Shown: positions 1 through 8,279, counted from the stretch's first letter. The stretch is DNA of 64,000 nucleotides from F1-60-MAGs104 sp964355975 (GCA_964355975.1 CAYHFW010000011.1:1-64000); one strand, 5' to 3'. Program-made: numbers and translations. Notes: generated from the sequence alone by a model not told the origin.

Positions 1-1341
1 GCGCTCAGCGCGGTGATTGGCGCAGATCGCATGGCGCTGCTCGATGGACCGAGCGATGCCGAGCACTTCACGCCAACCGATTCGAAGGCGACGCTTGCTC
101 TTGCGGGCAGTGCCGTCGAATCGGCGATCGACGGTCCATCAGGGTCGCAGCCTGATTCGGTGCGCCCAGGATCGTGGCGCGACCTACAGCCAACACCGAC
201 GCCACAGTGGCGCGCGTTTATCGAGCGGCGCGTGGCGGGTCTTCCTGATGCGCGTGTGATTCTTGACAGACTCTGGATCGACCTTGAGAAGAACTGGGCA
301 ATCGAGGTGCGAGCAGTGCAGGCTGAGGTCGACGCGTTGACGTCGCAGGTGAATCGCAGTGACAAACTTCCTTCAGATGAGCGTCCGAAGTTGGTGAAGC
401 GCGCAGGTGAGTTGCAACTTCAGTCAATGGCGGCCGCGCGCAAACTGGTGACGGCAGCGGTTGATCAAGTGCAGGCAGCGTTTCCTGAATTCACGCTCGA
501 TTCAGCGCGCGCCGCACTGCTCTGGTACGACCTCGATTGGCTGCGTCTGGCGAATTGTGTCGCGACGGGTGGTCGTTCGCCCGCGTGGATTCCCAACGTA
601 GTGCGCGTGGCGGATCGTGCAATCGCGACGGTGCCGCCGTCCGAACTCGACCGCCAAATCGTGGCATCGCTTGGGAGCGCACAGACTGGGCTCGCCGTTT
701 CTAGGACACTGTTCGAAGTATTGCTTGGCAATCAGCAAGCGCAGCGGGAGTGCAAACCGAAAGATGGTGGCAAGCTGTGGGCTGACCCAACTTACAAAGC
801 GCTCAAGAGCGCCGAGATGGTGCTGAATGATCAGCGGCGCGACAACATGCGTGAGCTCACGCGCATCGGGTATGACGCGCTTACTTCGCTTGGTGAAGGG
901 GCGACTGCCGAGCAGCGAAGCGAATTGCAGCGGCTCGCGCGCCGCGATGCGAACACAATGACGCTGCGCGGAGTTCCCGAACTCGAGCCACTGATCGCCG
1001 AGGCGATCGAGTCGGCTTCCGCCGACGATCCACGCGCGCAGGCGCTGAAGTCGCTTGCGACTGAGGCCTCGACCGAACAGGATCGCCTGCTCGACGAGTT
1101 TCTTGTCGCGTCGACTTCGTATGCCGATCCAGGGGATGGCCCTGCGCCCAACGAGATTGCCAGGCAGCGCAATGGAAGTGCCGCGGAGATCAAGGATGAC
1201 CTGCGCCAGCATGTTCAGCGAACGGTCCTGCAACTCGAAGCGATCTTTGGCAGAGAGCAGACTTGCGCGCTGCGCGACTACCGCAAAGTGCACGCGTACT
1301 TTTTCGCAGAGGGCGACCGCGCGCTCGAGGTAAGGGATTAG
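1..1341 (+). CDS. Hypothetical protein, 5' end probably outside the window
   Basis: This frame is open to the left edge of the window, so the true start may lie upstream; the first in-window start codon is GTG at 13, which gives 442 residues. I do not recognise the family. The protein is hydrophilic and mostly helical in appearance, with Ala/Glu/Arg-rich stretches (about residues 95-150 and 300-400) that could form coiled coil. I see no signal peptide, membrane segment or catalytic motif. It ends at a TAG followed by a GC-rich gap and a 49-bp palindromic repeat. Opposite-strand frames in this stretch look like shadows. Coding is likely from length and steady amino acid composition, but the function is unknown. 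Confidence 0.7.
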   Translation, partial: ALSAVIGADRMALLDGPSDAEHFTPTDSKATLALAGSAVESAIDGPSGSQPDSVRPGSWRDLQPTPTPQWRAFIERRVAGLPDARVILDRLWIDLEKNWAIEVRAVQAEVDALTSQVNRSDKLPSDERPKLVKRAGELQLQSMAAARKLVTAAVDQVQAAFPEFTLDSARAALLWYDLDWLRLANCVATGGRSPAWIPNVVRVADRAIATVPPSELDRQIVASLGSAQTGLAVSRTLFEVLLGNQQAQRECKPKDGGKLWADPTYKALKSAEMVLNDQRRDNMRELTRIGYDALTSLGEGATAEQRSELQRLARRDANTMTLRGVPELEPLIAEAIESASADDPRAQALKSLATEASTEQDRLLDEFLVASTSYADPGDGPAPNEIARQRNGSAAEIKDDLRQHVQRTVLQLEAIFGREQTCALRDYRKVHAYFFAEGDRALEVRD

Positions 1342-1392
1342 CCGGCGCCGCGCGGCAAGTCTCGCACTGCACCGCGCCGCGCACTTATTGTC

Positions 1393-1441
1393 GTTCTTTG
1401 GAAGAAACGCTGCATTGAGCGCCGCGTTCTTTCCAAAGAAC
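1393..1441. repeat. 49-bp palindromic repeat P, copy 1
   Basis: Imperfect palindrome with arms GTTCTTTGGAA and TTCCAAAGAAC, a partly paired inner stem and a 13-base loop. Copies at 2234-2282 and 32591-32639 have exactly the same length and identical outer arms. Similarity between copies 1 and 2 continues to the right for about 27 bases (a GTGCGAGTGGGGGTGCGCC stretch ending near 1468). Copies 1 and 2 frame the toxin-antitoxin pair at 1495-2152. Confidence 0.85.
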
Positions 1442-1494
1442 CGTCGTGAGTGCGAGTGGGGGTGCGCCAAAATGTGGGGGGCTCTGAGCACCGC

Positions 1495-1851
1495 CTACGC
1501 CGCCGTCGCATGAAAGCGCACGCCGACTGCGCGCGCGACGCGCAGGACAGTGTCGAGGCTCGGATTGCCATCCGCACCGAGCGCCTTGTACAAACTCTCT
1601 CGGCTCAGTCCCGATTGCTTCGCGACCTTGCTCATGCCGACGGCGCGCGCGATGTCGCCGAGCGCACGCGCAATACCAACAGCATCATCGGGCGCCTCTG
1701 CAAGCCATGCCTCGAGGTAGGCGGCCATTTCCTTTGGCGTACGAAACTGCTTCGCGACGTCGTACGCGACGGTTCGAGTGTGGGTCGAGGTCTTTGAGGC
1801 TGATCGGGTCGATGCGCGCTTCTTCGTGGTTGATCGTTTGATGTGTGACAC
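1495..1851 (-). CDS. Antitoxin of a type II toxin-antitoxin pair (addiction module antidote, HTH)
   Basis: A 118-residue DNA-binding antitoxin that should neutralise the adjacent RelE/ParE-fold toxin and repress their shared promoter. Residues about 25-118 match the antidote family often listed as TIGR02684: a YLEAWLAEAPDD helix, then GDIARAVGMSKVAKQSG and LSRESLYKALG, which form the helix-turn-helix. The Lys/Arg/Ser-rich first 25 residues are poorly conserved. I chose the GTG at 1851 because AGGAAGGAG lies six bases upstream; a longer frame from 1944 would run into the toxin. The Shine-Dalgarno overlaps the toxin stop codon, so the two are one operon with the toxin first. A homologous antitoxin lies at 8400-8735. 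Confidence 0.88.
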   Translation of the reverse strand: MSHIKRSTTKKRASTRSASKTSTHTRTVAYDVAKQFRTPKEMAAYLEAWLAEAPDDAVGIARALGDIARAVGMSKVAKQSGLSRESLYKALGADGNPSLDTVLRVARAVGVRFHATAA

Positions 1852-1864
1852 GTGGGGCTCCTTC

Positions 1865-2152
1865 CTAAAGGTTTTTTGCAAGTTCGATGGCACATTTGAT
1901 ATCGCGGCGCTGCGTGGACTTGTCGCCGCCAGCGAGGAGAACAATCAGTTCGCCATTCCGCTCAGTGAAGTAGACGCGGTAGCCGGGTCCGCTGTCGACC
2001 TTCATCTCGGTTACGCCTTCACGGAGAACGCGGTGCGCGCCAGGATTTCCGTGAGCGAGCCGATCGACTCGAACCTGGATTCGCGCGCGGGCTTGATGAT
2101 CCCGCAGGCCATCGATCCAGTCCCGGTAGACGGTCGTCATCCGAACGCGCAT
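1865..2152 (-). CDS. RelE/ParE-superfamily toxin (addiction module killer protein)
   Basis: A 95-residue predicted toxin; this family usually cuts mRNA at the ribosome. It matches the killer protein family often listed as TIGR02683: WIDGLRDHQARARIQVRVDRL at the N-terminus, GPGYRVYFTERN in the central strand, and LLAGGDKSTQRRDI near the end, all the expected blocks in order and at normal length. It is the first gene of the operon. ATG 2152 lies six bases after a TACACT -10-like hexamer and has no Shine-Dalgarno, so the message may be leaderless. A 16-bp palindrome overlaps the -10. An internal ATG at residue 5 is possible. The gene appears intact. Confidence 0.88.
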   Translation of the reverse strand: MRVRMTTVYRDWIDGLRDHQARARIQVRVDRLAHGNPGAHRVLREGVTEMKVDSGPGYRVYFTERNGELIVLLAGGDKSTQRRDIKCAIELAKNL

Positions 2153-2158
2153 GATCGA

Positions 2159-2177
2159 AGTGTAGCCTATAGGCTAC
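2159..2177 (-). promoter_or_regulatory. Promoter -10 and operator of the toxin-antitoxin operon
   Basis: The perfect 16-bp palindrome GTAGCCTATAGGCTAC (2162-2177) overlaps the -10-like TACACT (2159-2164 on the minus strand), six bases from the toxin ATG. An operator over the -10 fits autorepression by the antitoxin or the toxin-antitoxin complex. Confidence 0.65.
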
Positions 2178-2233
2178 GAATATCAAGCCGCATCGTTCCC
2201 AAGGGCCGACCCCAATCCCGCGCGGCAAATCTC

Positions 2234-2282
2234 GTTCTTTGGAAGAAACGCTTCACTGAGCGCGGCGTTCTTTCCAAAGAAC
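2234..2282. repeat. 49-bp palindromic repeat P, copy 2
   Basis: Same 49-bp length and same outer arms as the copy at 1393-1441, with three differences, all in the central part. The downstream GTGCGAGTGGGGGTGCGCC stretch is also shared (to about 2309). It lies between the toxin promoter and the end of the membrane protein gene at 2359. Confidence 0.85.
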
Positions 2283-2358
2283 GGGTTGGCGTGCGAGTGG
2301 GGGTGCGCCCATTCACCGCAAGAAGTGCGGCGAATAATCGCCGATTCGCCGCACGACC

Positions 2359-2787
2359 TCACGCGCTCTTGGCGCGCGCAGTGCGAATCGCAAGCCATCC
2401 GCCGAGCGAAGCGGCAGGTAAGTATGCGACGACGAGATCGAGCACGACGAACCATGCCGGCGCTGGGACCATGAGTGACATCGCGAATCCACCCCAGAGA
2501 TGCACGCAGCCGATGACTATCGCGAACCTCATCTTGCGCGATGCGGCGATCAGCGCAGCGACAAATGCACCGACCACGCTGCCCAGCGCGTGCGCAAGAA
2601 ACGGCATGATGAAGTGCTTGGGCTCAAAGCGACCAATGTTGTCTATCAGGCTCTGGGCATTGCTGACGTCCACTCCCTCGGGAGGCGCAATGACTATGGG
2701 GCTCAAAGCAATCAGAAACCCATTCACGACCATGCACACCACAAGTCCAACGACCACCGCGAGAATGTTGCGTAGAAGGTTTGGCAT
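2359..2787 (-). CDS. Small four-helix membrane protein, unknown function
   Basis: A 142-residue inner-membrane protein that I do not recognise. Four hydrophobic segments are visible: about residues 5-27 (NILAVVVGLVVCMVVNGFLI), 63-82 (FLAHALGSVVGAFVAALIAA), 86-106 (FAIVIGCVHLWGGFAMSLMV) and 110-132 (WFVVLDLVVAYLPAASLGGW). The start is ATG 2787, with a TACACT hexamer seven bases upstream and no Shine-Dalgarno; the longer frame to 2844 would include this promoter and an unlikely basic leader. It is divergent from tyrA, whose start lies 77 bases away. No catalytic motif is visible. Confidence 0.75.
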   Translation of the reverse strand: MPNLLRNILAVVVGLVVCMVVNGFLIALSPIVIAPPEGVDVSNAQSLIDNIGRFEPKHFIMPFLAHALGSVVGAFVAALIAASRKMRFAIVIGCVHLWGGFAMSLMVPAPAWFVVLDLVVAYLPAASLGGWLAIRTARAKSA

Positions 2788-2794
2788 GCGGCGA

Positions 2795-2800
2795 AGTGTA
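2795..2800 (-). promoter_or_regulatory. -10 hexamer TACACT, leaderless arrangement
   Basis: TACACT lies seven bases before ATG 2787 with no Shine-Dalgarno between them. Together with similar cases in this window, it suggests that transcription starts at or beside the start codon. Confidence 0.45.
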
Positions 2801-2851
2801 TGAGGCGAGGTCGAACTCGCATCGCGTGCGCGTTTCATTCGCACCCGCCCC

Positions 2852-2857
2852 TATTCT
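2852..2857 (+). promoter_or_regulatory. -10 hexamer TATTCT, leaderless arrangement
   Basis: TATTCT lies seven bases before the tyrA ATG at 2865. No Shine-Dalgarno is present in the gap. Confidence 0.45.
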
Positions 2858-2864
2858 GCGCGTG

Positions 2865-3965
2865 ATGCCCGACGAGAATCTTGATGCAGTGCGCGAACGC
2901 ATTCGACTGATCGACAACGAGCTCGTCGCGCGCGCGGCTGAACGGCTCGCACTCGTCAAACAAGTCGGCGAGATCAAGCGCCGCCTCAATCTTCCGACGG
3001 TTGACTATGCACACGAGCGCGCGGTGCTCGAACGCGCGCGCGCCGCGGCGAAAGAGCATGGACTCGATCCGCGAATCGCCGAAGACCTGCTCGCACGACT
3101 CATTCGAGCATCGGTGGGCGCACAAGAACATGAGCGCCTTCGTTTTTCAACTGCGGGAGTTGGCAAGCGCGCGGTGATCGTCGGTGGCGCAGGGCGCATG
3201 GGAAAGTGGACCGCACACTTTCTGACCACGCAAGGGTTCACGACTGGCGCACTCGATCCCGCTGCGAGCGCCGAAGAGAACGCATGGGCGCGTGATGCGC
3301 TCGCCACGGCAGATCTTGTCGTCATGGCCGCAGCACCTGGAGTGACTGCGAAACTCTATGGCGCGTGGGTGGCATCGCCGCCACGCGGCGTTGTCATCGA
3401 TATCGCGAGCATCAAGACGCCGCTGCTCGAACCGATTCGCGCATTGCAGCGCAGCGGATGCTGCGTGGGGTCGATCCATCCAATGTTTGGACCCTCGATT
3501 GCGCTGCTGCGCGATGCGGATGTTGTTGTGTGCGACACAGGTGATGAGCGCGCAATCGCGACGGTGCAAGAGATCTACGCGTCAACGACTGCGCGCATCG
3601 TGCGCATCCCGCTGGCAGATCATGATCGGCTGATGGCAGACTTGTTGAGCCTCGCACACGCGACGGCAATCGCGTTCGCCGTCGCGTTGCCTGCAAGCCA
3701 ACCACCCGTGCGCAGTACAACCTTTCGCGCGCTCGAGTCGCTCGCGGCAGCGGTCGTGCGTGAGAGTCCGGATGTGTACTACGAGATTCAGGCGAAGAAC
3801 CCGTATTCGGCGCAGGCGATCGAACGACTGCGCGATGCACTCGCGCGGCTCGTGAGCGCGACCGCAAACCACGACAGCGCTGCATTTCGCGCGCTGCTCG
3901 AAGAGGGACAGGCTCGCTCTGACCCACTTGGCGACCCACTTGGCGGAGGAATTGTGCCCGCTTGA
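2865..3965 (+). CDS. tyrA: Chorismate mutase / prephenate dehydrogenase (T-protein)
   Basis: A bifunctional enzyme of tyrosine synthesis, 366 residues, cytoplasmic: chorismate to prephenate, then NAD-dependent oxidation to 4-hydroxyphenylpyruvate. Residues about 1-90 form an AroQ-type mutase helix bundle (NLDAVRERIRLIDNELV, then LVKQVGEIKRR). Residues about 100-366 form the dehydrogenase, with the nucleotide-binding turn VIVGGAGRMGKW, the family motif IHPMFGPS, and DHDRLMADLLSLAHA in the C-terminal helical domain. Length fits the E. coli T-protein (about 373). Start ATG 2865 was chosen over the 2781 frame because the mutase domain begins there and a -10 lies just upstream. Its product, 4-hydroxyphenylpyruvate, is also the substrate of the HPPD half encoded at 50440. 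Confidence 0.9.
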   Translation: MPDENLDAVRERIRLIDNELVARAAERLALVKQVGEIKRRLNLPTVDYAHERAVLERARAAAKEHGLDPRIAEDLLARLIRASVGAQEHERLRFSTAGVGKRAVIVGGAGRMGKWTAHFLTTQGFTTGALDPAASAEENAWARDALATADLVVMAAAPGVTAKLYGAWVASPPRGVVIDIASIKTPLLEPIRALQRSGCCVGSIHPMFGPSIALLRDADVVVCDTGDERAIATVQEIYASTTARIVRIPLADHDRLMADLLSLAHATAIAFAVALPASQPPVRSTTFRALESLAAAVVRESPDVYYEIQAKNPYSAQAIERLRDALARLVSATANHDSAAFRALLEEGQARSDPLGDPLGGGIVPA

Positions 3966-3988
3966 GGGCACTTTCTCACCGCGAACGC

Positions 3989-6070
3989 TTAGATCGCGCG
4001 CGCCTGCGCGAACGCATTCGAGTCGTGCGGTTCGGCAACGAGCACCAATGGCGAGTTCGCCAAGAGTTGCGCGGCACGATCGCTGTGTGATTGCGCGGCC
4101 GCCAGATTCTTGCGCGCGGTTTCGACGCGTGCGATCCAGTGCAGCGCTTCGATGTTCGCCCCATCGTGGCTGAGTGCAAATGAAAGGCTGAGCGCGGCGT
4201 TGTCGAGATCACCGCTCCAGGCGAGCGCGGCGCCGAGAATGCAGTGCGCCTGAGAATTCGATTGCGAGAGGTCGAGCGCGTCGAGCGCACATTCGACTGC
4301 CTTCTCGAAGTCGCCTTGCACGAGTGCGATGCGCGCGAGTCCAACATGCGCGAGGGGCTGACGCACATCGTGTCGCTTCGCGGCTTCGAAGTGCGCAGCA
4401 GCTTCGGCAAAGCGCCCAGCGAGTAGCAGTGCGCCGCCGAGTCCAACCTCAAGTTCGCGGTGGGTCGTCGCGGCCGCGCGAATAGCGGTCAGTTGCGCGT
4501 CGAATTCGGTGGTCGCTGCAGCATCCCCACAGCGTGCCGCTGGCGCCAGCATCGCCGCGAGCAGCAATCGAGCGTCGCGCGAATCGCCATCGTGCGCGAG
4601 CAGTGTGCGCAAGACGGCCGCCGCGCGATCGGTGAGAAACTGCGCGCCAAGACAGCGTGCGAGGCAGAGCACATAACGCGAGTCAGTCGGTCGCTCATCG
4701 ACGAGTCGCTGAAATGTCGTGGTGGCATCCTCGAATCGCTGTCGCCAGATCTGCACGACGCCGAGATTGAAAAGGCTTTCACGGCGGATGAGATCAAGTT
4801 GTCCCTGCAAGTCAGCGGGCAGCGCAGCCATGTATCCAAGGTCGATCAACTGTGTGATCGCATCGGCGGCTTCATATGTATTCAGTCGCGCTTCGTCAGG
4901 ATGCAGTCCTGTGTTGCCTTCGACCGTTTCCCACGAAGGGATGCGCGCAGGCACAGATGATTGCGTGAGCGACTCGCTGAGCACACGACCATCCATGTCT
5001 TCGCCAGCTGCGAGGCCAAAGAGTGCGAGCACAGTCGGCGCGATGTCGAGAATGATCGGGCTCGCGGGGGGTGATCCCGCGCGAACTCCGCTGCCAGACA
5101 TCGCGAGCACACCAAGTGGACGGTGCCAACTCGATTCGAGTTCAGCGCGCCGTTCGGGCGGAAGGTCTGCCAGCACTGGTCGCAAGTGATCGCAGTGAAA
5201 GCCGTGATCTGACAGCAGAATCAGTGTTGTGTCGGGTCCGGCCGCGGCGAGTAAATCGCGCAGCGCACGATCGTGCCACTCGTACACGGCGTCCATCACT
5301 CCGCCGAATTGGCGAACCTCGCGCTCGGTGACATGCGTCATGCGCGGCGGCACAAACTGCATGAAGTGATGGCCCACCGTGTCGATCGCATCGAAGAAAA
5401 CCATCGCGCACTGCCACTGTGCATCAGACCGCAACGCGTCGCACGCGATGTTGCGAATGCTCGTCGCGTACGCCATCAACTTGCAAAGGGTCGCGACGCG
5501 CGCGTCGGATCTCCCGATCGTCTCGGCGTTTGGCAGAAGCTCGCGCAAGACCTCGCGCGGAAAGTTCGCGGCGCGCTGACGCAACTCTGCAACGCGCGCA
5601 CGCCGATCTGTCGGCGATACCGCTGCTTCAGCGAGCGGCCACGCGGCAGTCGCGGCCGCTGGCTCGCCCTCTTGCAGAAGATTTGTGACGACGCCACCAT
5701 CAATCGGCTCAGCGGGATGCGATGCGTACCAGCCCACCGTGTGCGTTCGCACTCCAGACTGGCAGAGGATGTTCCAGAGCGCCTTGCCTGCGCGCGATGT
5801 GCTCGAGGCGACTTGCAATCCTGAGCCATCGGGTTTCGGTTCGACGAAGTTCAGAATGCCGTGTTTGTCGGCGGTCTTGCCTGTTGCGATCGATGTCCAC
5901 AGCAGTGGAGAAAGTTTTGGTTCAAGCGTGCGCAAATCTGCGCGCACTCCAGCATCGAGCGCAGCTTTCAGCGTCGGCATTCGCCCCGCCGCGATGAGTC
6001 GATCGATGATGATCCAGTCGGCGGCATCCCAACCCACCACGAGAAGTCGTCGAGTCGAAGCGAGCGTCAT
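3989..6070 (-). CDS. AlkP-superfamily phosphodiesterase/nucleotide pyrophosphatase-like protein with TPR repeats
   Basis: A 693-residue two-part protein. Residues about 1-370 belong to the alkaline phosphatase superfamily (type I phosphodiesterase group). The visible motifs are LLVVGWDAADW for the first metal site, TSIATGKTADKHGI with the likely nucleophile Thr, ILLSDHGFHCDH for metal binding, and a later ILDIAPTVLALFGL segment. Residues about 400-690 are helical TPR-like repeats (for example FNLGVVQIWRQRFEDATTTF and LAHVGLARIALVQGDFEKAVE). There is no signal peptide, so a cytoplasmic location is likely. Such fusions have uncertain substrates, and I cannot name one here. The start ATG lies six bases after TAGGAT. 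It converges with tyrA. Confidence 0.82.
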   Translation of the reverse strand: MTLASTRRLLVVGWDAADWIIIDRLIAAGRMPTLKAALDAGVRADLRTLEPKLSPLLWTSIATGKTADKHGILNFVEPKPDGSGLQVASSTSRAGKALWNILCQSGVRTHTVGWYASHPAEPIDGGVVTNLLQEGEPAAATAAWPLAEAAVSPTDRRARVAELRQRAANFPREVLRELLPNAETIGRSDARVATLCKLMAYATSIRNIACDALRSDAQWQCAMVFFDAIDTVGHHFMQFVPPRMTHVTEREVRQFGGVMDAVYEWHDRALRDLLAAAGPDTTLILLSDHGFHCDHLRPVLADLPPERRAELESSWHRPLGVLAMSGSGVRAGSPPASPIILDIAPTVLALFGLAAGEDMDGRVLSESLTQSSVPARIPSWETVEGNTGLHPDEARLNTYEAADAITQLIDLGYMAALPADLQGQLDLIRRESLFNLGVVQIWRQRFEDATTTFQRLVDERPTDSRYVLCLARCLGAQFLTDRAAAVLRTLLAHDGDSRDARLLLAAMLAPAARCGDAAATTEFDAQLTAIRAAATTHRELEVGLGGALLLAGRFAEAAAHFEAAKRHDVRQPLAHVGLARIALVQGDFEKAVECALDALDLSQSNSQAHCILGAALAWSGDLDNAALSLSFALSHDGANIEALHWIARVETARKNLAAAQSHSDRAAQLLANSPLVLVAEPHDSNAFAQARAI

Positions 6071-6076
6071 GATTCG

Positions 6077-6082
6077 ATCCTA
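6077..6082 (-). promoter_or_regulatory. -10 hexamer TAGGAT, leaderless arrangement
   Basis: TAGGAT lies six bases before ATG 6070, with no Shine-Dalgarno. Confidence 0.45.
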
Positions 6083-6126
6083 CTGCGCTCGCGCGAGTGC
6101 GAATCGCTCGAGTGCGCACGGAGCCA

Positions 6127-6732
6127 TTACGCCGACGGTCTGTGCGGACTGAACTCTTTGTGTCCATCTGCGAAGAGTTCGAAGAGTGGCCAGATGCTGC
6201 AGAACTGATCGCCGGGTCCGAAGAACGCGCTGCTCACGCGTGCGATCGATCCATCTGCCGCGCGGTGAAATGAACTCACTCCCGGATATCGCGCGCCGGG
6301 TTTGGGTTCAAATCCCATATCAAGATTGAACGTCGTGCCCGCATCGCTCACGACGGGGTAGTTCCATGAGCGCAGTGCGACTTGTTGCGCGAGTGACTCG
6401 GGCGAGTCAGGGGATGCCAACACGAAGGCGCATCGTTCGTTGAGATGGCGTGCGAAGCCAGTGAATCCGTCCGCCCAGAGCGCGCAGTACTGACACTTTT
6501 CTCCCATGTTGTGCACGATCAGCAAGTCGTCGTGTCTGCCGAAAAGTTGCGAGAGTTTCACGGTCGATCGGTCGGGCCGCGCAAAGTCATAGTCGCGCGC
6601 TGGCGCGCCGGCGATCTGCATGCGCAGTGCGCGAAGTTCGGTGTGCAGCGCGGTGAGCTCTTTGTCAATCGCGGTTGCGCGAGCGAAGAGGGGCGATTTG
6701 TCAGCGTCGGCGTTCGCATCGGTTTTCGTCAT
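6127..6732 (-). CDS. DUF899-family thioredoxin-like protein
   Basis: A 201-residue protein of the DUF899 group, which has an AhpC/TSA-like fold. Visible blocks are RDYDFARPD, KLSQLFGRHDDLLIVHNMG, CQYCALWADGFTG (a CxxC at the position of the redox motif), HLNERCAFVLASPDSPE, WNYPVVSDAGTTFNLDMGF and a late SIWPLFEL. The order and length fit the family. The biological substrate of DUF899 proteins is not established, so a thiol redox role is inference. ATG 6732 is preferred over 6747 because TACCGT lies six bases upstream of it. It lies between two minus-strand genes that each have their own -10, so it is probably transcribed alone. Confidence 0.85.
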   Translation of the reverse strand: MTKTDANADADKSPLFARATAIDKELTALHTELRALRMQIAGAPARDYDFARPDRSTVKLSQLFGRHDDLLIVHNMGEKCQYCALWADGFTGFARHLNERCAFVLASPDSPESLAQQVALRSWNYPVVSDAGTTFNLDMGFEPKPGARYPGVSSFHRAADGSIARVSSAFFGPGDQFCSIWPLFELFADGHKEFSPHRPSA

Positions 6733-6738
6733 GCGCGC

Positions 6739-6744
6739 ACGGTA
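6739..6744 (-). promoter_or_regulatory. -10 hexamer TACCGT, leaderless arrangement
   Basis: TACCGT lies six bases before ATG 6732, with no Shine-Dalgarno. Confidence 0.4.
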
Positions 6745-6759
6745 CACCGCGACGTGCGA

Positions 6760-8055
6760 CTATTCGTTCAGCGCGCGGTCAGTCACATCGCGCATCGGGA
6801 TCAGTGTCGCAAGACACATCACGCCGAGCACTGCGAGCCAAATCTCGGGCGCCCACACAAGCTGATGTCCCGTGACGAGCCACGTGTACATCAGCGGAGC
6901 GGTGCCGCCGACGAGTGCGAGTGTCAAGCTGTACGAGAACGACATGCTCATCACGCGACTCGCAACCGGAAAGAGTTCGACGACGAGTGCGCCTTGCAAT
7001 CCAAGATGCATCGCGAGTGGAATGCCCATGATGATGAGTCCAGCAAGAAAGTATGCGGGGCGTCCATCAGCGAATGCATAGTGGCCAGGCACGAGCGCCG
7101 CGAGAAAGAGCATTGTCACAAGGATCGCGCTGCGTCGGCGCCCCAAGAGATCGCTGAGCCATCCACCTGCGACTTTCGAGCATGCGACGATGAAGAGTCC
7201 CGCGGTCGCGAGCCCTTGGATCAGCGATGCGTCATCGGGGTTGCGCGCCTTGGCAGCTTCGACTTGCGCGGTCACGGTGAAGTAGAGCGCGGCGTTTGAG
7301 ACGGCGATGATTCCAAAGAGGCGAAACATTGCGCCGACATCGTTGCGAAGTGCGCCCAACAGCGGCGGGCGCTTGATCACGCTGACTTTCGATGCTTCTG
7401 GTTCTTCTGCGTGGCGGCGCACCCACCATCCAAAGATTGCGAAGATGACGCTCGCGAAGAGTGGCACGCGCCATCCCCATGTGTGCATGATTTCGTTGCC
7501 GAGCGCCCACGTGCTGAGTGCGACTGCTCCCGAGCCGAGGACGAATCCGAGGCTTGTGCCGAATGCGGTCGAGCTTGAGATGAGTCCGCGGCGACCGCGC
7601 TTCGCCATTTCGGTTGTGTAGACGATGCTGCCGGTGAATTCGCCGCCGAGAGAGAATCCTTGAATCACGCGCAAGAAGAGCATCAGGATCGGTGCCGCGA
7701 TGCCGATTGCCGCGGCCGTTGGAAGCGCCGCCATCGCGAGCGTTGATGCGGCCATCAACACGATCGAGAGTGTCAAGAGTGCGCGGCGACCGACGATGTC
7801 ACCGAGTCGGCCGAGCACGAGTCCGCCGATTGGGCGCGCGATGAATCCGATTGCGAATGTCGCGAAGACGAAGAGTTGTTGTGTTGTTGGATCTTCGTGC
7901 GGAAAGAACTGCGCGCCGATGGGTCCCGCGAGATAGCCATAGACAGAAAAGTCGTACCACTCGAGCACGTTTCCGACGAGGCCCGCCGAGACGGTGCGCC
8001 AGACGGGCTGGTGAGGTGTGGCCGCCACAGAGTCGCGCGTGTGCTGGTCACTCAT
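6760..8055 (-). CDS. MFS transporter, metabolite:H+ symporter (MHS/ProP-like) type
   Basis: A 431-residue inner-membrane permease with about twelve hydrophobic segments. The N-terminus has the MHS signature GNVLEWYDFSVYGYLAGPIG, followed by FARPIGG-like IGFIARPIGGLVLGRLGDIVGRR (the MFS loop 2-3 motif) and FLRVIQGFSLGGEFTGS in helix 4. Loop 8-9 also has GGWLSDLLGRRR. These place it near proline/betaine, citrate or dicarboxylate symporters; the substrate cannot be read from the sequence. ATG 8055 lies six bases after TACTCT. The R repeat at 8120 separates it from the next gene block. It is full length. Confidence 0.88.
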   Translation of the reverse strand: MSDQHTRDSVAATPHQPVWRTVSAGLVGNVLEWYDFSVYGYLAGPIGAQFFPHEDPTTQQLFVFATFAIGFIARPIGGLVLGRLGDIVGRRALLTLSIVLMAASTLAMAALPTAAAIGIAAPILMLFLRVIQGFSLGGEFTGSIVYTTEMAKRGRRGLISSSTAFGTSLGFVLGSGAVALSTWALGNEIMHTWGWRVPLFASVIFAIFGWWVRRHAEEPEASKVSVIKRPPLLGALRNDVGAMFRLFGIIAVSNAALYFTVTAQVEAAKARNPDDASLIQGLATAGLFIVACSKVAGGWLSDLLGRRRSAILVTMLFLAALVPGHYAFADGRPAYFLAGLIIMGIPLAMHLGLQGALVVELFPVASRVMSMSFSYSLTLALVGGTAPLMYTWLVTGHQLVWAPEIWLAVLGVMCLATLIPMRDVTDRALNE

Positions 8056-8061
8056 CGCAAG

Positions 8062-8067
8062 AGAGTA
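8062..8067 (-). promoter_or_regulatory. -10 hexamer TACTCT, leaderless arrangement
   Basis: TACTCT lies six bases before ATG 8055, with no Shine-Dalgarno. Confidence 0.45.
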
Positions 8068-8119
8068 GGGGTACGGCGCCGAGCATCTGCGAAGCGCGGG
8101 TCATCACAAGATTCGCGCG

Positions 8120-8184
8120 TTGCGGGCAAAACTCGACGCCTCGCGGTCGACATCTGCCCGGAAGCAGGGGAATCTGTGATGAGA
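8120..8184 (+). repeat. Palindromic repeat R, copy A (left arm incomplete)
   Basis: Shares TGCGGGCAAAACTCGACG, CTCGCGGTCGACATCTGCCC and GGGGAATCTGTGATGAGAC with copy B. The outer left arm (CCCCTGTTT in full copies) is missing, so the outer stem is broken. It lies between the MFS gene and the orphan antitoxin module. Confidence 0.8.
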
Positions 8185-8279
8185 CTGACGGGATTCATGG
8201 AAGGATGAAGTCGTCGGACCAAACCACAATCGGGCGTGACGGCACCCACTCCGATTGCTGACCAGTCACAGAATGGCGA

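Noticed and set aside
502..1491. 329-residue minus-strand frame opposite the first gene
   Set aside because: It is antisense to a longer frame with steady composition, runs through the P repeat and resembles no family.
1778..2803. 341-residue plus-strand frame opposite the toxin-antitoxin pair and membrane protein
   Set aside because: It is the antisense shadow of three genes with recognisable families or membrane segments on the minus strand.
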